A DNA stretch of 64,000 nt from CAVRZJ01 sp964594125 (GCA_964594125.1 CAZQLL010000021.1:12291-76290); one strand, 5' to 3'; counted from the first letter of the stretch, positions 9,594-19,047 are shown. A program made the numbers and translations. The notes: generated by a model from the letters alone, not told the origin.

Positions 9594-10292
9594 ATGGGCA
9601 GGAAGCTCGGTGCGGAGTTCTTCGGCACGGCGTGGCTGGTGTTCGGTGGGTGCGGCAGCGCGGTGCTGGCAGGAGCGTTTCCCGACCTCGGGATCGGGTT
9701 CCTTGGCGTGTCGCTGGCGTTCGGGCTCAGTGTGCTGACGATGGCGTACGCCGTCGGTCACATCTCGGGCGGTCACTTCAACCCGGCCGTGACGGTGGGC
9801 CTGTGGGCCGGCGGCCGTTTCCCGGCGGGCGAGATCCTGCCCTACGTGGCCGCGCAGGTCGCCGGCGGCGCGGCCGGTGCGTTCGTTCTCAAGCTCGTCG
9901 CTTCGGGCAAGGCCGGGTTCGACGTCGCGGCCAGCCGGCTCGGCGCCAACGGCTACGCCGAGTACTCCCCGGGCGGCTACTCGCTCGGCGCCGGTTTCAC
10001 CGCCGAGGTCGTGCTGACGTTCTTCTTCCTGCTCGTGATCCTGGGCGCAACCGACAGGCGCGCGCCTGCCGGGTTCGCGCCGATCGCCATCGGCCTCGCG
10101 CTGACGCTGATCCACCTCGTCGGCATCCCGGTCACGGGCACCTCGGTCAACCCCGCGCGCAGCACGGCGCCGGCGCTGTTCGTCGGCGGCTGGGCGCTGT
10201 CGCAGCTCTGGCTGTTCTGGGTCGCCCCGCTCGTCGGCGGGGCGGTAGGCGGCGCGGCGCACCGGTGGCTGGCGGGCGCCGGAAACCGGTGA
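9594..10292 (+). CDS. aqpZ: AqpZ-type water channel (aquaporin Z)
   Basis: This is a six-helix inner-membrane channel. Both NPA boxes are present, at residues 63-65 (GGHFNPAVTVG) and 186-188 (TGTSVNPARS). The selectivity-filter residues fall at the same numbers as in E. coli AqpZ: Phe43, His174, Thr183 and Arg189. This predicts a water-selective pore and not a glycerol pore. The ATG at 9594 follows an A/G-rich AGGAAAGGGGGCTGGAAG ribosome site. A TAGAAT at 9541-9546 is the likely -10 element, with no good -35. The upstream frame extension into trpA is spurious. Confidence 0.95.
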   Translation: MGRKLGAEFFGTAWLVFGGCGSAVLAGAFPDLGIGFLGVSLAFGLSVLTMAYAVGHISGGHFNPAVTVGLWAGGRFPAGEILPYVAAQVAGGAAGAFVLKLVASGKAGFDVAASRLGANGYAEYSPGGYSLGAGFTAEVVLTFFFLLVILGATDRRAPAGFAPIAIGLALTLIHLVGIPVTGTSVNPARSTAPALFVGGWALSQLWLFWVAPLVGGAVGGAAHRWLAGAGNR

Positions 10293-10320
10293 CGCGGGTG
10301 TCTCGAGATCGGGGCCTGCC

Positions 10321-11055
10321 GTGACCTGGACCGACGAGAAGCTGGCAGCGCTGGACGTCCGCGACGGGTTCCGCCTGCGCGGTGTCGCCACGACGCGACT
10401 GGAGAACTTCTGCGACGCGGCCTACGCCTTCGCGGTGACGCTGCTGGTCGTCGCGGGCGGCGCCATCCCGACCAGTTTCCCCGCGCTCGTGGCCGCCCTG
10501 AAGGACGCGCCGGCGTTCCTCGCCAGCTTCGCCGCGATCGCCGTGATCTGGCTGGCACATCGCGAGTGGAGCCGGCGTTACGGGCTCGACGACGCAACGA
10601 CCACCGTGATCAGCCTCGGAATGGTGTTCGTCATGCTCGTCTACGTGTACCCCCTGCGCATGGTGGCGTCGGCGTTCATGGCGTTCGCCAGCGGCGGCGG
10701 GCTGCCGTCGAGCTTCACGATCACCAGCGCAACGGATCTGACCGGGCTGTTCGTGGTGTACGGGCTCGGGTTCGCGCTGCAGACCGGGATGCTCGCCGCG
10801 CTCTACCTGCACGCCGGCCGGGTGCCGAGGCTTCGGCTGAGCGCGGCGGAGCGCCTCCGCACCCGCCACGGGGTGGTGTCGAGCGCGACGCTGGCCACGA
10901 CGGGGCTCGTCTCGGCGCTCGCGGCAGGCGTGCTACCTCCCCGGCTGGGCGTGTGGGCGGGCTTCGTCTACCCGACGCTCGCCGTGACGATGCCGGTCAT
11001 TGCGACCCGCTTCGGCCGCGCCGCGGCGCGCCTCGAAGACGGCGCTCGCTCGTGA
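10321..11055 (+). CDS. TMEM175-like (DUF1211) integral membrane protein
   Basis: The 244-residue, six-helix protein has the TMEM175/DUF1211 signature near its start: RLENFCDAAYAFAVTLLV (about 26-43), where the family consensus is RxxxFSDxxxAIAxTLL. The pore-region FSD reads FCD here. Bacterial members form tetrameric potassium-permeable channels, so a K+ or cation leak role is plausible but unproven. The start is a GTG at 10321, 28 bp after aqpZ, suggesting co-transcription with the water channel and perhaps a shared osmotic role. Confidence 0.8.
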   Translation: MTWTDEKLAALDVRDGFRLRGVATTRLENFCDAAYAFAVTLLVVAGGAIPTSFPALVAALKDAPAFLASFAAIAVIWLAHREWSRRYGLDDATTTVISLGMVFVMLVYVYPLRMVASAFMAFASGGGLPSSFTITSATDLTGLFVVYGLGFALQTGMLAALYLHAGRVPRLRLSAAERLRTRHGVVSSATLATTGLVSALAAGVLPPRLGVWAGFVYPTLAVTMPVIATRFGRAAARLEDGARS

Positions 11056-11072
11056 GCGGGCGGGGGGGCGAG

Positions 11073-11228
11073 ATGACGGGGCTGATCAGGGCGATGATCC
11101 GCCGTCGCACCGCAGGCGCGTTCCTGGTCGCCGTTGCGGTCCGCCTCGGCGGTTGTCGCGAATCACCTCCGCCGCTCCTCCAGGCGATGGAACCGACGGT
11201 CATCGAGGATGACGACCCGCCGCGGTAA
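11073..11228 (+). CDS. Small putative lipoprotein, 51 residues
   Basis: This short frame begins ATG at 11073 just after a purine-rich GGGGGGGCGAG. It encodes a basic N-region (IRAMIRRR), a hydrophobic stretch and a lipobox-like LGGC, leaving only about 24 mature residues ending in an acidic patch (EDDD). The family is not recognised. The layout matches entericidin-size envelope lipoproteins, but a chance frame cannot be excluded. It lies 17 bp downstream of the TMEM175-like gene. Confidence 0.4.
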   Translation: MTGLIRAMIRRRTAGAFLVAVAVRLGGCRESPPPLLQAMEPTVIEDDDPPR

Positions 11229-11493
11229 AAGCCGCTGCATCCCACCTGAAGGTCTTTAAACACACGCGCGAGTTACGCCTGGAAGGCGGAGGAGTCAATG
11301 ACCGCCGTGCTTCTCGGTCTCTCTCATGGTGCTGCTGCCGTGGAAGACGGTTTCCTCAAGAAGGTCTCCAAAAGACTCGTGACCTCGAGTCCTCTCTTCT
11401 CCCTTCTGCGAGTTTCGCCTGGGGCACACGATGCAGCACGATCAGGCCAATCTTGGCAGGTCCGTCCCTCTCATACGTCGAGGATCAGGCGGG

Positions 11494-13137
11494 TCACGGC
11501 GATTCTTCGCTCATTCGCGCCATGGGGTCGAATGCAAGTGCATCGAGCGTACGGCCGGTTGCGCTGGTGCTTTGCCCGATCCGGCGGAACCGCGGATCCC
11601 TCGCAAGCTCGTCGGCCAGGTGGCGATCCTCCCACAGCAGCACGTCTGTCCTGCCGTAAGGCGTCAGCTCGTCAGCCACGGCGTCCGCCGACCGGCCTGT
11701 GAAACGGCCCAGGAACGGGAGGTTGACCCAATACGCCGCGAACAGACCCTGGTGCCATTCGTTCGTCGCCAGCGGTTGCTTGACCGCAAGCGACTGCGAG
11801 GCGTCCTTGAGCCACTTGTACTCGGCCCCGAAGCCCTTTGGTCCAGTCCAGGCGGAAAGCTCGGTCACCACCGATATCGCGATCGAGGCGAGAAGGACCG
11901 TCGCGAGTGTCCACGTCACGACCGGCTGGGAACGCCCGAGGGCACGCGCGACACCCGGGCGGTCCAGGACGCCGCGTGCGATCCCGATGGGCAGGATCAC
12001 GAGCAGTCCAAGAACCGGCCAGAGGAATCGGCGCTCGACGTGGACCAGGGCGTAACCGGCCGCGTAGACCAGTGCTGAGCCGGCGGTCCAAAACAGCAGC
12101 GTGCCCTGCGGGCATCGCTTCAGCCATCCGAACAACCCCAGCGGCAGGGCCAGCAGCCCGCCGGCCAGCAGGATCTTGAAAGCATCGGCATCCCACACGG
12201 TCTTCACGGTCTTGCGGGCCAATGCCGAGGCGTTTCTCGCCTGGAGGCGCAGGCCTTCCCGCCCGTCCAGCGGCGACCACACGCGCAGCGGGTGCGGGAT
12301 CTCGCTCGGGTTCTCCCAGCCTGTCAGCCGGCCTTCACGCGGGCGAGCGAGCTGGAATAGCGGCAGGTCGTCGTGTCCCTTCGCGGCCACGGGCCCGAAC
12401 GCCCGGCCGTAGGCGGCAGGGCCGATCGTCACCCTGCCGTCGTGAGCGCTGATGACCGCCACCCAGGGCAGGGCGACTGCCGCCAACCCCGTCAGGCCCG
12501 CCAGCAGCGGCCTGATGTCCCACCGCCCCGCCTGCCTGCGACGGAGCAGGAAGGTCAGGACCAGGTGCGTCGAGACGAACGGAAGGGCGTAGTGCTTGGC
12601 CAGGAATGCCACGCCGCCGACCAGCCCCGCGGCCAGGGCGGTCCCGGCGCCGCCCCCTTCCAACCATCTGGCTGCGAGGACGAAATACCACGCCATCAGC
12701 GCCATCAGCAGCAGGTCAGGCCCCACCGGCCAGTGGAGCATCGTCAGGAGAAGCATGAGCATGGCTCCGAAGGCCAGCAGCGGCGCCCGGCCACTGGCAT
12801 GCCGGCGGGTGAGGACAGCCACACCGGCAGCGCCAATGAAGCCGAACGCGGCGCTGATGATCTTGGCGGTGAGGAGCGGAGCCCAGCCCGCCATCACGGC
12901 CGGGGTCAGCAGCCAAGACAACAGCGGCCCCCAGTGGCTCGCCACGACCAAGTCCCATCGGCCGGCGGAATAGTGGCGGGCGATCTAGATGTAGGCCACG
13001 GCGTCAGGGTTGATCTGGCTGGCCGAGAGCCGCACGACGTATCCGGCCGCCAGAACGTAGGCCGACAGGATCGCCGTCCACTCCCGAAGCCGTCCCCCGG
13101 CACGCGCATGCCGAGGGAGCGGTCGCTCCTTACTCAT
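11494..13137 (-). pseudogene. GT39/ArnT-type membrane glycosyltransferase interrupted by one in-frame amber codon
   Basis: From ATG 13137 the frame reads 50 residues, with a basic N-tail, a first membrane helix and then NPDAVAYI. It meets TAG at 12985-12987 and continues in the same frame with IARHYSAGRWD and a further 496 residues. These carry about ten hydrophobic helices and a soluble C-terminal part, like dolichyl/undecaprenyl-phosphate-sugar-dependent PMT/ArnT enzymes. Homologues usually have a polar residue such as Gln at the stop position, so CAG to TAG is the simplest history. TAG is a genuine stop for at least nine other genes here, so reassignment is unlikely. A restart at the TTG near 12954 could give a protein without the first helix. 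Confidence 0.75.
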
Positions 13138-13554
13138 GGGGTCCACGTACAGGGGTGAGGCGTAGCTTCCTTTTCACGGGCTGCGAGTATAGGGGTGGCG
13201 GATCGGCTGTCAACCGCCTGTCGTGGAGTTCTTTGAGGGGTGGGAGGCGTCGGTGAGCGAGTGGGAGGGGCCCCAAGGGATGGCCCATTGGTACCTGGTC
13301 CGAAGACGGCGCACGAGCCGGCACCGTTTTCATTCCCAGTGGCGACGACCAGTCGTCATGATTGACCGGCATGACCAATCGAGGAGCGGCAACGCTGCAG
13401 ATGGCCCCGCGCCGCCCGCAGGTTTTCGGGATCAGTCGATCAGCCGTGAGAGGTGCGCTCGACGCAGCATCCAGCGGCCTCGACATCCTCGAAAGGCGGG
13501 GATGGGTACCGAAGGAGTTTTCATGTCGCGTTTCGGAAGACGACACGCAAGAGC
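13138..13554. other. 417-bp gap without a recognisable gene
   Basis: This stretch lies between two minus-strand genes. Open frames exist, but none resembles a protein family and none has a convincing ribosome site, apart from a short frame at 13523 that is antisense to the SGNH gene. Base composition is less GC-rich than the core regions. No clear promoter or hairpin was found. Confidence 0.5.
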
Positions 13555-14751
13555 TCAGAGGCTTGGCGACCTGCCGGCTTCGGCCTTGGCTCTGACCATT
13601 GCTCGGGCTCGTGGGTCCTCGAGCAGCCGGCGATACATGAGATCCGCGATGAAGCGATTCCCTTCTGCCGAGTAGTGGCCTGCACCTTCGACGAAGCCTG
13701 CGGGCGAACGATCGATGAACAGCCTGTCCACGTCGGTGGGGCAGACGCGGCGCAGGTCGTCAACGAAGTCCAGAAACAGGATGTTATGCTCACGTGCATA
13801 GTCGGCGACGAATCGCCTCCAGGGTCGCGGCAGATCCGCAGTGTACTCAGCACGTATTGGGAGGTAGGCAAGGACCAGCACGCTCCCCTTCGCTCGGTTC
13901 AGATCAGCGAGGGCATCGAACATGAACGGCAGCACCCTGAGTGTCTCTCGATCACGACCCGCTTGTGCCTCGGGGACAACGCCGGCGCCGTCAAGCCTCA
14001 AGGCGCGGCGGACCACCTGGATCGTATCCATACAGCCCACCGCGTCTCGTGCGCGCTCCAGGAATCTCGACCGCCGGGATCTCGGCACGGGCACGTTCCT
14101 CGTGACGAGCCGGCCTTGCTCGAGCGCCAGGATCGGCTTTCCGTACCCGAGGAATTCCGTCGTCTGAGCCCGGTCAAAATCTGCCCAGATGAAAGCGAAC
14201 ACATGGATGCCGTGGTCCAGCTTCGCCCCGTCGCGTTTGTACCAGAGATAGGCCTGGTCGACGCCGTAGCCGCCCTGGCCCATGTTGACCGTCTCGATGC
14301 TCTCGCCGTGCGCCGCGAGCAGCGCCGGCCAGGTGTGGTCGTTGTCCACACCGTAGCCGAGGGTGAAGGAGTCGCCCGAGCAGATGATGCGCGTAACGCC
14401 CTCCGGCACCCTCGGGGTGAAACCCCTATCGTTGCGGAACCGCTGTGCGTTAGTCCTCAGGAAGATCCTCGGGCCGTACATGTCGGGGAGATCGACGTTC
14501 GGGAGATTCACCCACCCCAACTCCGAGTCGTACTCGGTATGGAGGCGCTCGGCAAGAAGCCGGTGACCGAAGGCACCGCGGAACGCAACCAGAAGGCTCG
14601 CAAGCCCCTCGACCAGGACGAGCAGGACAAGCGCGGCAGCGATGTTGTAGACGGCGAACCGAGCGTAGCGGCGGACGCGTAAGGACAGGCGCAAGAGACA
14701 CACCCCCCAATGCAACTCAGGAACCGATCCTCTGTTCGTGCGACGAGTCAC
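13555..14751 (-). CDS. SGNH/GDSL-type hydrolase with N-terminal membrane anchor
   Basis: The protein of up to 398 residues has one N-terminal membrane helix (about 31-57) and then a periplasmic SGNH domain. Block I is GDSFTLGYGV, with nucleophile Ser128. The catalytic His is in GHYSAEGN (His359). The Asp normally three residues before this His is not at its usual place (Glu355 is nearby), so activity is uncertain. Related membrane-tethered SGNH proteins edit acyl groups on surface glycans, which fits the neighbouring glycosyltransferase. The start is uncertain: no ribosome site precedes ATG 14751, while a G-run lies before a TTG about 57 bases in. Confidence 0.75.
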   Translation of the reverse strand: MTRRTNRGSVPELHWGVCLLRLSLRVRRYARFAVYNIAAALVLLVLVEGLASLLVAFRGAFGHRLLAERLHTEYDSELGWVNLPNVDLPDMYGPRIFLRTNAQRFRNDRGFTPRVPEGVTRIICSGDSFTLGYGVDNDHTWPALLAAHGESIETVNMGQGGYGVDQAYLWYKRDGAKLDHGIHVFAFIWADFDRAQTTEFLGYGKPILALEQGRLVTRNVPVPRSRRSRFLERARDAVGCMDTIQVVRRALRLDGAGVVPEAQAGRDRETLRVLPFMFDALADLNRAKGSVLVLAYLPIRAEYTADLPRPWRRFVADYAREHNILFLDFVDDLRRVCPTDVDRLFIDRSPAGFVEGAGHYSAEGNRFIADLMYRRLLEDPRARAMVRAKAEAGRSPSL

Positions 14752-14960
14752 CAGTGGTGCTGCAACGCTCCCCTGCCGCCTTCGCTGTGCGGCCTAGACT
14801 CGTGCAGGCGAATCCTATCCCAGACTCGGCGGCGCCGGGGCGACGCCGATCGGCCGGCGGGTCCCCGAGGAATGCCGGCGCCCAGCGGCGTCGAAGTCCC
14901 GAACGGCGGTCGCAGGGACCCTTGTTGCCGGCTGCGTGAAAGCGCGCGATTCCGGTGAAG

Positions 14961-15308
14961 TCAGCATCGCCATTCCTCGTCGCCGCGTGCTGGCGCGTGT
15001 TGGTTGGCGCAACACGCAGGTGCAGGGTTGTCCTGGCGGAGGCGCGCGGCGAGGAGCTCGAGACAGGCGGAGTCGGGTGGTGTGCGTTGGAGCTCGCAGA
15101 CCACTGGTAGGAAGGAGTGCAGTGAGCGGATGGGCTCAAGAGGCACAGCGTTTTCCGGGCGAGCGCGTCGGCGCACCGTGGCGAGCAGGAAGGCAGCCTT
15201 GGCCGTCTCGAGGGGGACGTCTTCGGCGGCGAGCGTTTCATCGAGGGCGCGATCCGGTCGGCGGGGGCGGTCTGGCGTATCGGGGAGGCTGGTGCCCAGG
15301 TGCGACAC
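14961..15308 (-). pseudogene. Unrecognised ORF remnant beside the IS21 istB fragment
   Basis: A 115-residue minus-strand frame includes the stretch PLEPIRSLHSFLPVVCELQ, which looks like real protein and not a GC-rich shadow. It lies just downstream of the IstB remnant in a different frame and has no ribosome site. It may be a decayed passenger gene or part of the same insertion. I do not recognise the family. Confidence 0.35.
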
Positions 15309-15379
15309 CGCGGCGACATAGGCGGCGGGCGCCTTGAGGCTCGTTGGGAGCGGCTCCTGCGCTCGGCACTCATGCGGGC

Positions 15380-15541
15380 GGCGTGCTCCTGGGCCTCCCT
15401 GAGGCGGTAGGAGCTGCCGCCGATCTCGAAAACCTCGGCCTGGTGGGTGAGGCGTTCGACGAGAGTCGCGGCGCAGTAGGCTTTGGGAAGGCCTCGTTGC
15501 CGCTTGACGCCGGCGTCAGACAGAACGACTTCTTCCCAGGC
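15380..15541 (-). mobile_element. istB: IS21-family istB remnant (C-terminal end only)
   Basis: Read on the minus strand, this gives ATLVERLTHQAEVFEIGG followed by SSYRLREAQ. That matches the ending of IstB transposition helper ATPases (a DRLxHxxxxxxxxGxSYR pattern). No Walker motifs, no istA and no terminal repeats are present nearby, so only the last 50 or so codons survive. It abuts the DUF1801 gene and marks this region as a site of past insertion. Confidence 0.6.
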
Positions 15542-15554
15542 ACAGGAGGCCACC

Positions 15555-16061
15555 ATGCCCGCCCGCAATACTGAGAGGACTCCCAAGCGCACAGTCCGGA
15601 AGCCGGTGAAGCACGCGGCGGCACAAGCCAAAGCTGCCACGACGCTGCCGGAATCCATGATCACCGGCAAGGCAAGCCCCGCGAAGGCAGCGGACGGCGA
15701 CAAGCCGGTCTTCGCCTACGTCGCCAGCGTGCCGCAACCGCAGCGCGGCATCGCCGAAAAAGTCGATGCCCTCGCGCCCAGGACACTGCCCGGCCTGCAG
15801 CGCTCCGTGAAGTGGGGCATGTCGTACTACGGCGTCGGCGATGGCTGGTGTTTCTGTTGCGGTGGCTTCGCGACACACGCCAAGCTCATGTTCATGAACG
15901 GAGTGACCCTCACGCCGGTACCGCCGGTGACGCCGGTGGCGATGGGCAAGTCCACGCGGGGCGTGGAGCTCGAATTCGTGGACGACCTCGACGAACGCCA
16001 GGTTGCGGCGTGGATGAAACAGGTTGCGGCCGCGCCCGGTGTTGGGGCGAAGAAGCGATAG
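15555..16061 (+). CDS. DUF1801 family protein
   Basis: This soluble 168-residue protein starts after a perfect AGGAGG six bases before ATG 15555. An Ala/Lys-rich tail of about 45 residues precedes the DUF1801 domain: VFAYVASVPQPQRGIAEKV, then LPGLQRSVKWGMSYYG, CCGGFATHAKLMFMNG and the closing GVELEF. The family is small, widespread and of unknown biochemical role (YdhG-like). It ends in TAG. The gene begins directly where an IS21 remnant ends, so it may have come in with, or been exposed by, that insertion. Confidence 0.8.
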   Translation: MPARNTERTPKRTVRKPVKHAAAQAKAATTLPESMITGKASPAKAADGDKPVFAYVASVPQPQRGIAEKVDALAPRTLPGLQRSVKWGMSYYGVGDGWCFCCGGFATHAKLMFMNGVTLTPVPPVTPVAMGKSTRGVELEFVDDLDERQVAAWMKQVAAAPGVGAKKR

Positions 16062-16334
16062 TCCGGAGGCCGCTCACGAAGGTGATGATCACGTCGGAGC
16101 GCGTGTCCGGACCGCGGCCAGAGGGTCGCTCAGACCCCAGCGAATCCAGTCGCCGGCTCGTCGGATGCAGAGCAGGCATCCGGGTGGTGGAGCCGACGCC
16201 GATCGCCCTGGTGTCAGACCGCGACCCGGCGGCGTCAGAGCTGACACCGACCGCCACACGATAGAGTGGACACTCCGACCCGGCGGGAGACGGAGGTCAG
16301 GATGGGCGACACGGAGGCGCCAGGAAGCGCCTGT

Positions 16335-16470
16335 ATGAGACCGATCTTCTTTCGCACGCCGGCCGAGCTGCGGGAGTGGCTGTAGCAGCTCCACGCGACG
16401 GCGGACGAGCTGCTGGTCGGCTCATTCGAGAAGGGCTCCGGGAAAGCCAGCATCACCCTCCGCGCCGAGG
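16335..16470 (+). pseudogene. YdeI/OmpD-associated family gene fragment with internal amber stop
   Basis: From ATG 16335 the frame reads MRPIFFRTPAELREWL, then TAG (16383-16385), then QLHATADELLVGSFEKGSGK and ASIT. This is the N-terminal signature of the YdeI (bacteriocin-protection/OmpD-associated) family, where Glu normally stands at the stop, so GAG to TAG is likely. The homology ends abruptly near 16465, where another gene fragment begins. Only about 40 of about 190 codons remain. The 273 bp before it (16062-16334) show nothing recognisable. Confidence 0.7.
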
Positions 16471-16746
16471 CACTTCGTCTTTCCCTTCCTGGCGCACGCG
16501 CTCGGCACCCTGGCCGGCGCGTTCGTCGCCGCAGGGCTCGCGGCGGGCCGCGGGTCCGTCCCCGCGCTCGCGGTCGGCGGCCTGTTCCCCGCCGGCGGCG
16601 TTGCCAACGCGATGATGCTGCCGGCGCCGCCGTGCTTCGACGCAGTGGATCTGGCCGGTACGTACCTCCCGATTACCTGGCTCGGGGTCCGGCCGGGCCG
16701 TGGACGTTTGCAGGCGTGGCCGGGCGCGTTGCGGCGCCACCCGTAA
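16471..16746 (+). pseudogene. C-terminal fragment of a small membrane protein gene
   Basis: In another frame from the YdeI fragment, the sequence reads HFVFPFLAHALGTLAGAFVA, then a second helix with ALAVGGLFPAGGVANAMML and a third near DLAGTYLPITWLG, ending at TAA 16744. This resembles the last three helices of a common small hypothetical membrane protein. It has no start codon or ribosome site. The junction with the YdeI fragment implies a deletion that fused two gene pieces. Confidence 0.55.
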
Positions 16747-16792
16747 ACCAGGAGCTTCCCGGCGCGTACATCCAGCCAGAGGGAGGAACGCG

Positions 16793-17326
16793 ATGCGCAT
16801 CGCCGACTGCGTGGGCCATTCTCTGCGCTGGCGCCAACCCGAGGCGTTGGTGCGCCGGTATGTGCTGGAGTCGTCGCTGGGGGAGGCGGCGGAACTGGCG
16901 TTCCGCAGCGTGTGGGGGACACTGGCGGAGGGCGCCTGCGCCGAGGGGCGCTGGACGTTCAAACGCGTCGGGTTCTTCAGCGGGCGCGTGACGGTGCGGG
17001 CGGCCGGCTCCGAGGCCGATCTGGCGGTGTTCCACCCGGCGACGTGGAGCGACGGCGGCGCGGTGGCCCTCGCCGATGGTCGCTCCCTCAAGGTCACCAC
17101 GGGCTTCTGGCAGAGCTGGATCGAGATCGCCGGCGAGGACGGTGCGGCGCTGGTGCGCTTCGCCGTCGGCGGGCTGCTGCGCCTCGAGCTCGCCGTCGAG
17201 ATCGCGCCCGCCGCGGTGCGCATGCCGGAGCTCCCGTGGCTGGCGATGCTGGGCTGCTACCTGGTCGTCAAGATGCACGACGAGACCGCCGCCGCAGCCG
17301 GCGCCGTCGTCGCCTGCTGCGGCTGA
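16793..17326 (+). CDS. Conserved hypothetical, predicted beta-rich, 177 residues
   Basis: ATG 16793 is preceded by GAGGGAGGAACGCG, a strong ribosome site. The protein lacks a signal peptide and looks like alternating beta strands rich in Trp, Gly and Arg (for example the WTFKRVGFFSGRVTVRA and TTGFWQSWIEIAG stretches). A hydrophobic helix lies near the C-terminus (ELPWLAMLGCYLVVKM). The overall look recalls tubby/LURP-one-like folds with a short terminal helix, but that is a guess. It precedes the ATP-grasp ligase gene by 108 bp. Confidence 0.6.
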   Translation: MRIADCVGHSLRWRQPEALVRRYVLESSLGEAAELAFRSVWGTLAEGACAEGRWTFKRVGFFSGRVTVRAAGSEADLAVFHPATWSDGGAVALADGRSLKVTTGFWQSWIEIAGEDGAALVRFAVGGLLRLELAVEIAPAAVRMPELPWLAMLGCYLVVKMHDETAAAAGAVVACCG

Positions 17327-17434
17327 CACCGGCCTTCGGAGCGCTGCTCGGTCCGCGATGGGAATGCGGGCGGCGCCGGCCGGTTTCTCACCCTCGACAT
17401 CGGCACGCGACGGCGCCGGCGGCGGAGGCTGGGA

Positions 17435-19000
17435 ATGCACGGAAGAGGATCGACGTTCGCGCGGCTTGGCCGCGACGAGATGTTCGCGCGCTTCGCCGAG
17501 CTGCAGGCGACGCTGCCGGCGCAGTGGCCGCTGATCTCGTCGCTCAACCACGAGCCGCACTCGGTGGTGGTGGTGCCGTCGATGTCGCTGGCGGTCGACG
17601 TGCCCGAGGCGGTCCTGCGCGCCTACGAGGAGCGCATGCTTTTCCTCCTCCTCCTGCTGCGCCAGGCGCGCACGCGGGTGATCTACGTGACCTCGCAGCC
17701 GGTGCTCCCCGAGGTGGTCGACTACTACCTGTCGCTGATGCCGGGGATCATCCCCAGCCAGGCGCGGCGACGGCTGTTCATGACGCCGGTGCTCGACGGC
17801 AGCCCGCGGCCGCTGTCGGAGAAGATCCTGGCGCGGCCGCGCGTGCTCGAGCGCATCAAGGCGTTGATTCCCGACCCTGCGGCGTGCCACCTGATCCCGT
17901 TCGTGACCACCGACCTTGAGCAGGAGCTGGCGGTGCGCCTGGGGATCCCGATGTACGCCGCCGACCCCGCCTACTTCCGATTCGGCACCAAGTCGGGCGG
18001 GCGGCGACTGTTCGCCGAGGAGGGCGTGGCGCATCCGGCCGGCGTCGAGGACCTGCACTCCCTGGCCGAGGTGGTCGGCGCGCTGGCGCGACTGCGCGCC
18101 GCCCGGCCCGGGCTGAAGGCCGCTGTCGTCAAGCTCAACGACGCGGTGTCGGGGCAGGGGAACGCGATCGTCGACCTGTCCGGTCTGCCGGCCGCCGGCG
18201 CGGCGGGCGAGGCCGCCGAGATCGAACGGCGCGTGATGGCGATGCGCCTCGAGCAGGAGGGCGGCGAGATCGGCCGCTACCTCGAGCGCCTCGCCGAGGA
18301 CGGCGGCATCGTCGAGGAGCGGCTGGCCGGCGAAGCGTTCGCGAGCCCCTCGGTGCAGCTCCGCGTGACGCCGGATGGCGACGTCCAGCTCCTGTCGACG
18401 CACGACCAGATGCTCGGCGGCGCCTCCGGGCAGAGCTACCTCGGGTGCATCTTCCCGGCGCTGCCGGAGTACGCTGGCATGATCAGCTCAATGGCGGAGA
18501 AGGTCGGGCGGCGGCTGGCGCGCGAGGGCGTGATCGGCCGCTTCGCGCTCGACTTCGTCGCGGTGCGCGACGGCTGCGGCGCGTGGCGGTCGTACGCCAT
18601 CGAGATCAACCTGCGCAAGGGCGGCACGACCCACCCGTACCTGACGCTGGAGTTCCTCACCGACGGGCGTTACGACGCCGGCTCGGGCCGCTTCATCGCC
18701 CCGGACGGGCGCGAGAAGCACTACGTCGCGAGCGACCACGTCGAGTCCGACGCGTTCCGCTCGCTGGTGCCGGAGGACCTGTTCGACATCGCGATGCTGC
18801 GCGGTCTGCACTACAACCACGCCAGCCAGACCGGGATCGTGTTCCACATGATCAGCGCGGTCACCGAGCGCGGCCGCTTCGGGCTCACCGCCGTGGGCGA
18901 CACGCGGGCGCAGGCGCGCGACATCTACGAGCGCGCCGAGCGCGAGCTGCTCGCGGAGGCCGCGCGGGCCGGAGCGGTGGGGGAAGTCGTCGAGGACTGA
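17435..19000 (+). CDS. ATP-grasp peptide ligase, PGM1-related
   Basis: The 521-residue protein matches the family of PGM1, the pheganomycin peptide ligase. It has an N-terminal pre-ATP-grasp domain (EERMLFLLLLLRQARTRVIY, TSQPVLPEVVDYYLSLMPG), the conserved RPLSEKIL, and then an ATP-grasp domain with TKSGGRRLF, VVKLNDAVSGQGNA and the metal-binding EINLRKGGTTHP. Such enzymes form amide bonds between a carboxylate and an amine nucleophile. The substrate cannot be read from sequence. A second ATP-grasp gene 700 bp downstream suggests a small peptide or amino acid conjugate pathway. ATG 17435 follows GGAGGCTGGGA. Confidence 0.85.
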   Translation: MHGRGSTFARLGRDEMFARFAELQATLPAQWPLISSLNHEPHSVVVVPSMSLAVDVPEAVLRAYEERMLFLLLLLRQARTRVIYVTSQPVLPEVVDYYLSLMPGIIPSQARRRLFMTPVLDGSPRPLSEKILARPRVLERIKALIPDPAACHLIPFVTTDLEQELAVRLGIPMYAADPAYFRFGTKSGGRRLFAEEGVAHPAGVEDLHSLAEVVGALARLRAARPGLKAAVVKLNDAVSGQGNAIVDLSGLPAAGAAGEAAEIERRVMAMRLEQEGGEIGRYLERLAEDGGIVEERLAGEAFASPSVQLRVTPDGDVQLLSTHDQMLGGASGQSYLGCIFPALPEYAGMISSMAEKVGRRLAREGVIGRFALDFVAVRDGCGAWRSYAIEINLRKGGTTHPYLTLEFLTDGRYDAGSGRFIAPDGREKHYVASDHVESDAFRSLVPEDLFDIAMLRGLHYNHASQTGIVFHMISAVTERGRFGLTAVGDTRAQARDIYERAERELLAEAARAGAVGEVVED

Positions 19001-19047
19001 AACTCAGGATCGTTGCCGGCGTACAACCGGAAACACGGAGGTGCGGG

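Noticed and set aside
11298..11702. 134-codon plus-strand frame with a GGAGGAG site
   Set aside because: Most of it is antisense to the glycosyltransferase pseudogene and the unique part shows no family resemblance. A chance ribosome site is likely.
13223..13675. Short plus-strand protein starting at ATG 13523 after GGAG
   Set aside because: Fifty codons, largely antisense to the 3' end of the SGNH gene, low-complexity and without homologue-like pattern.
12985..16385. Possible amber codon reassignment, given two in-frame TAGs
   Set aside because: TAG ends many intact genes here (sdhA, sdhC, ptsN-like, sigma, DUF1801, DinB, Nudix, tatA, tatC), so the two in-frame cases are better read as nonsense mutations.
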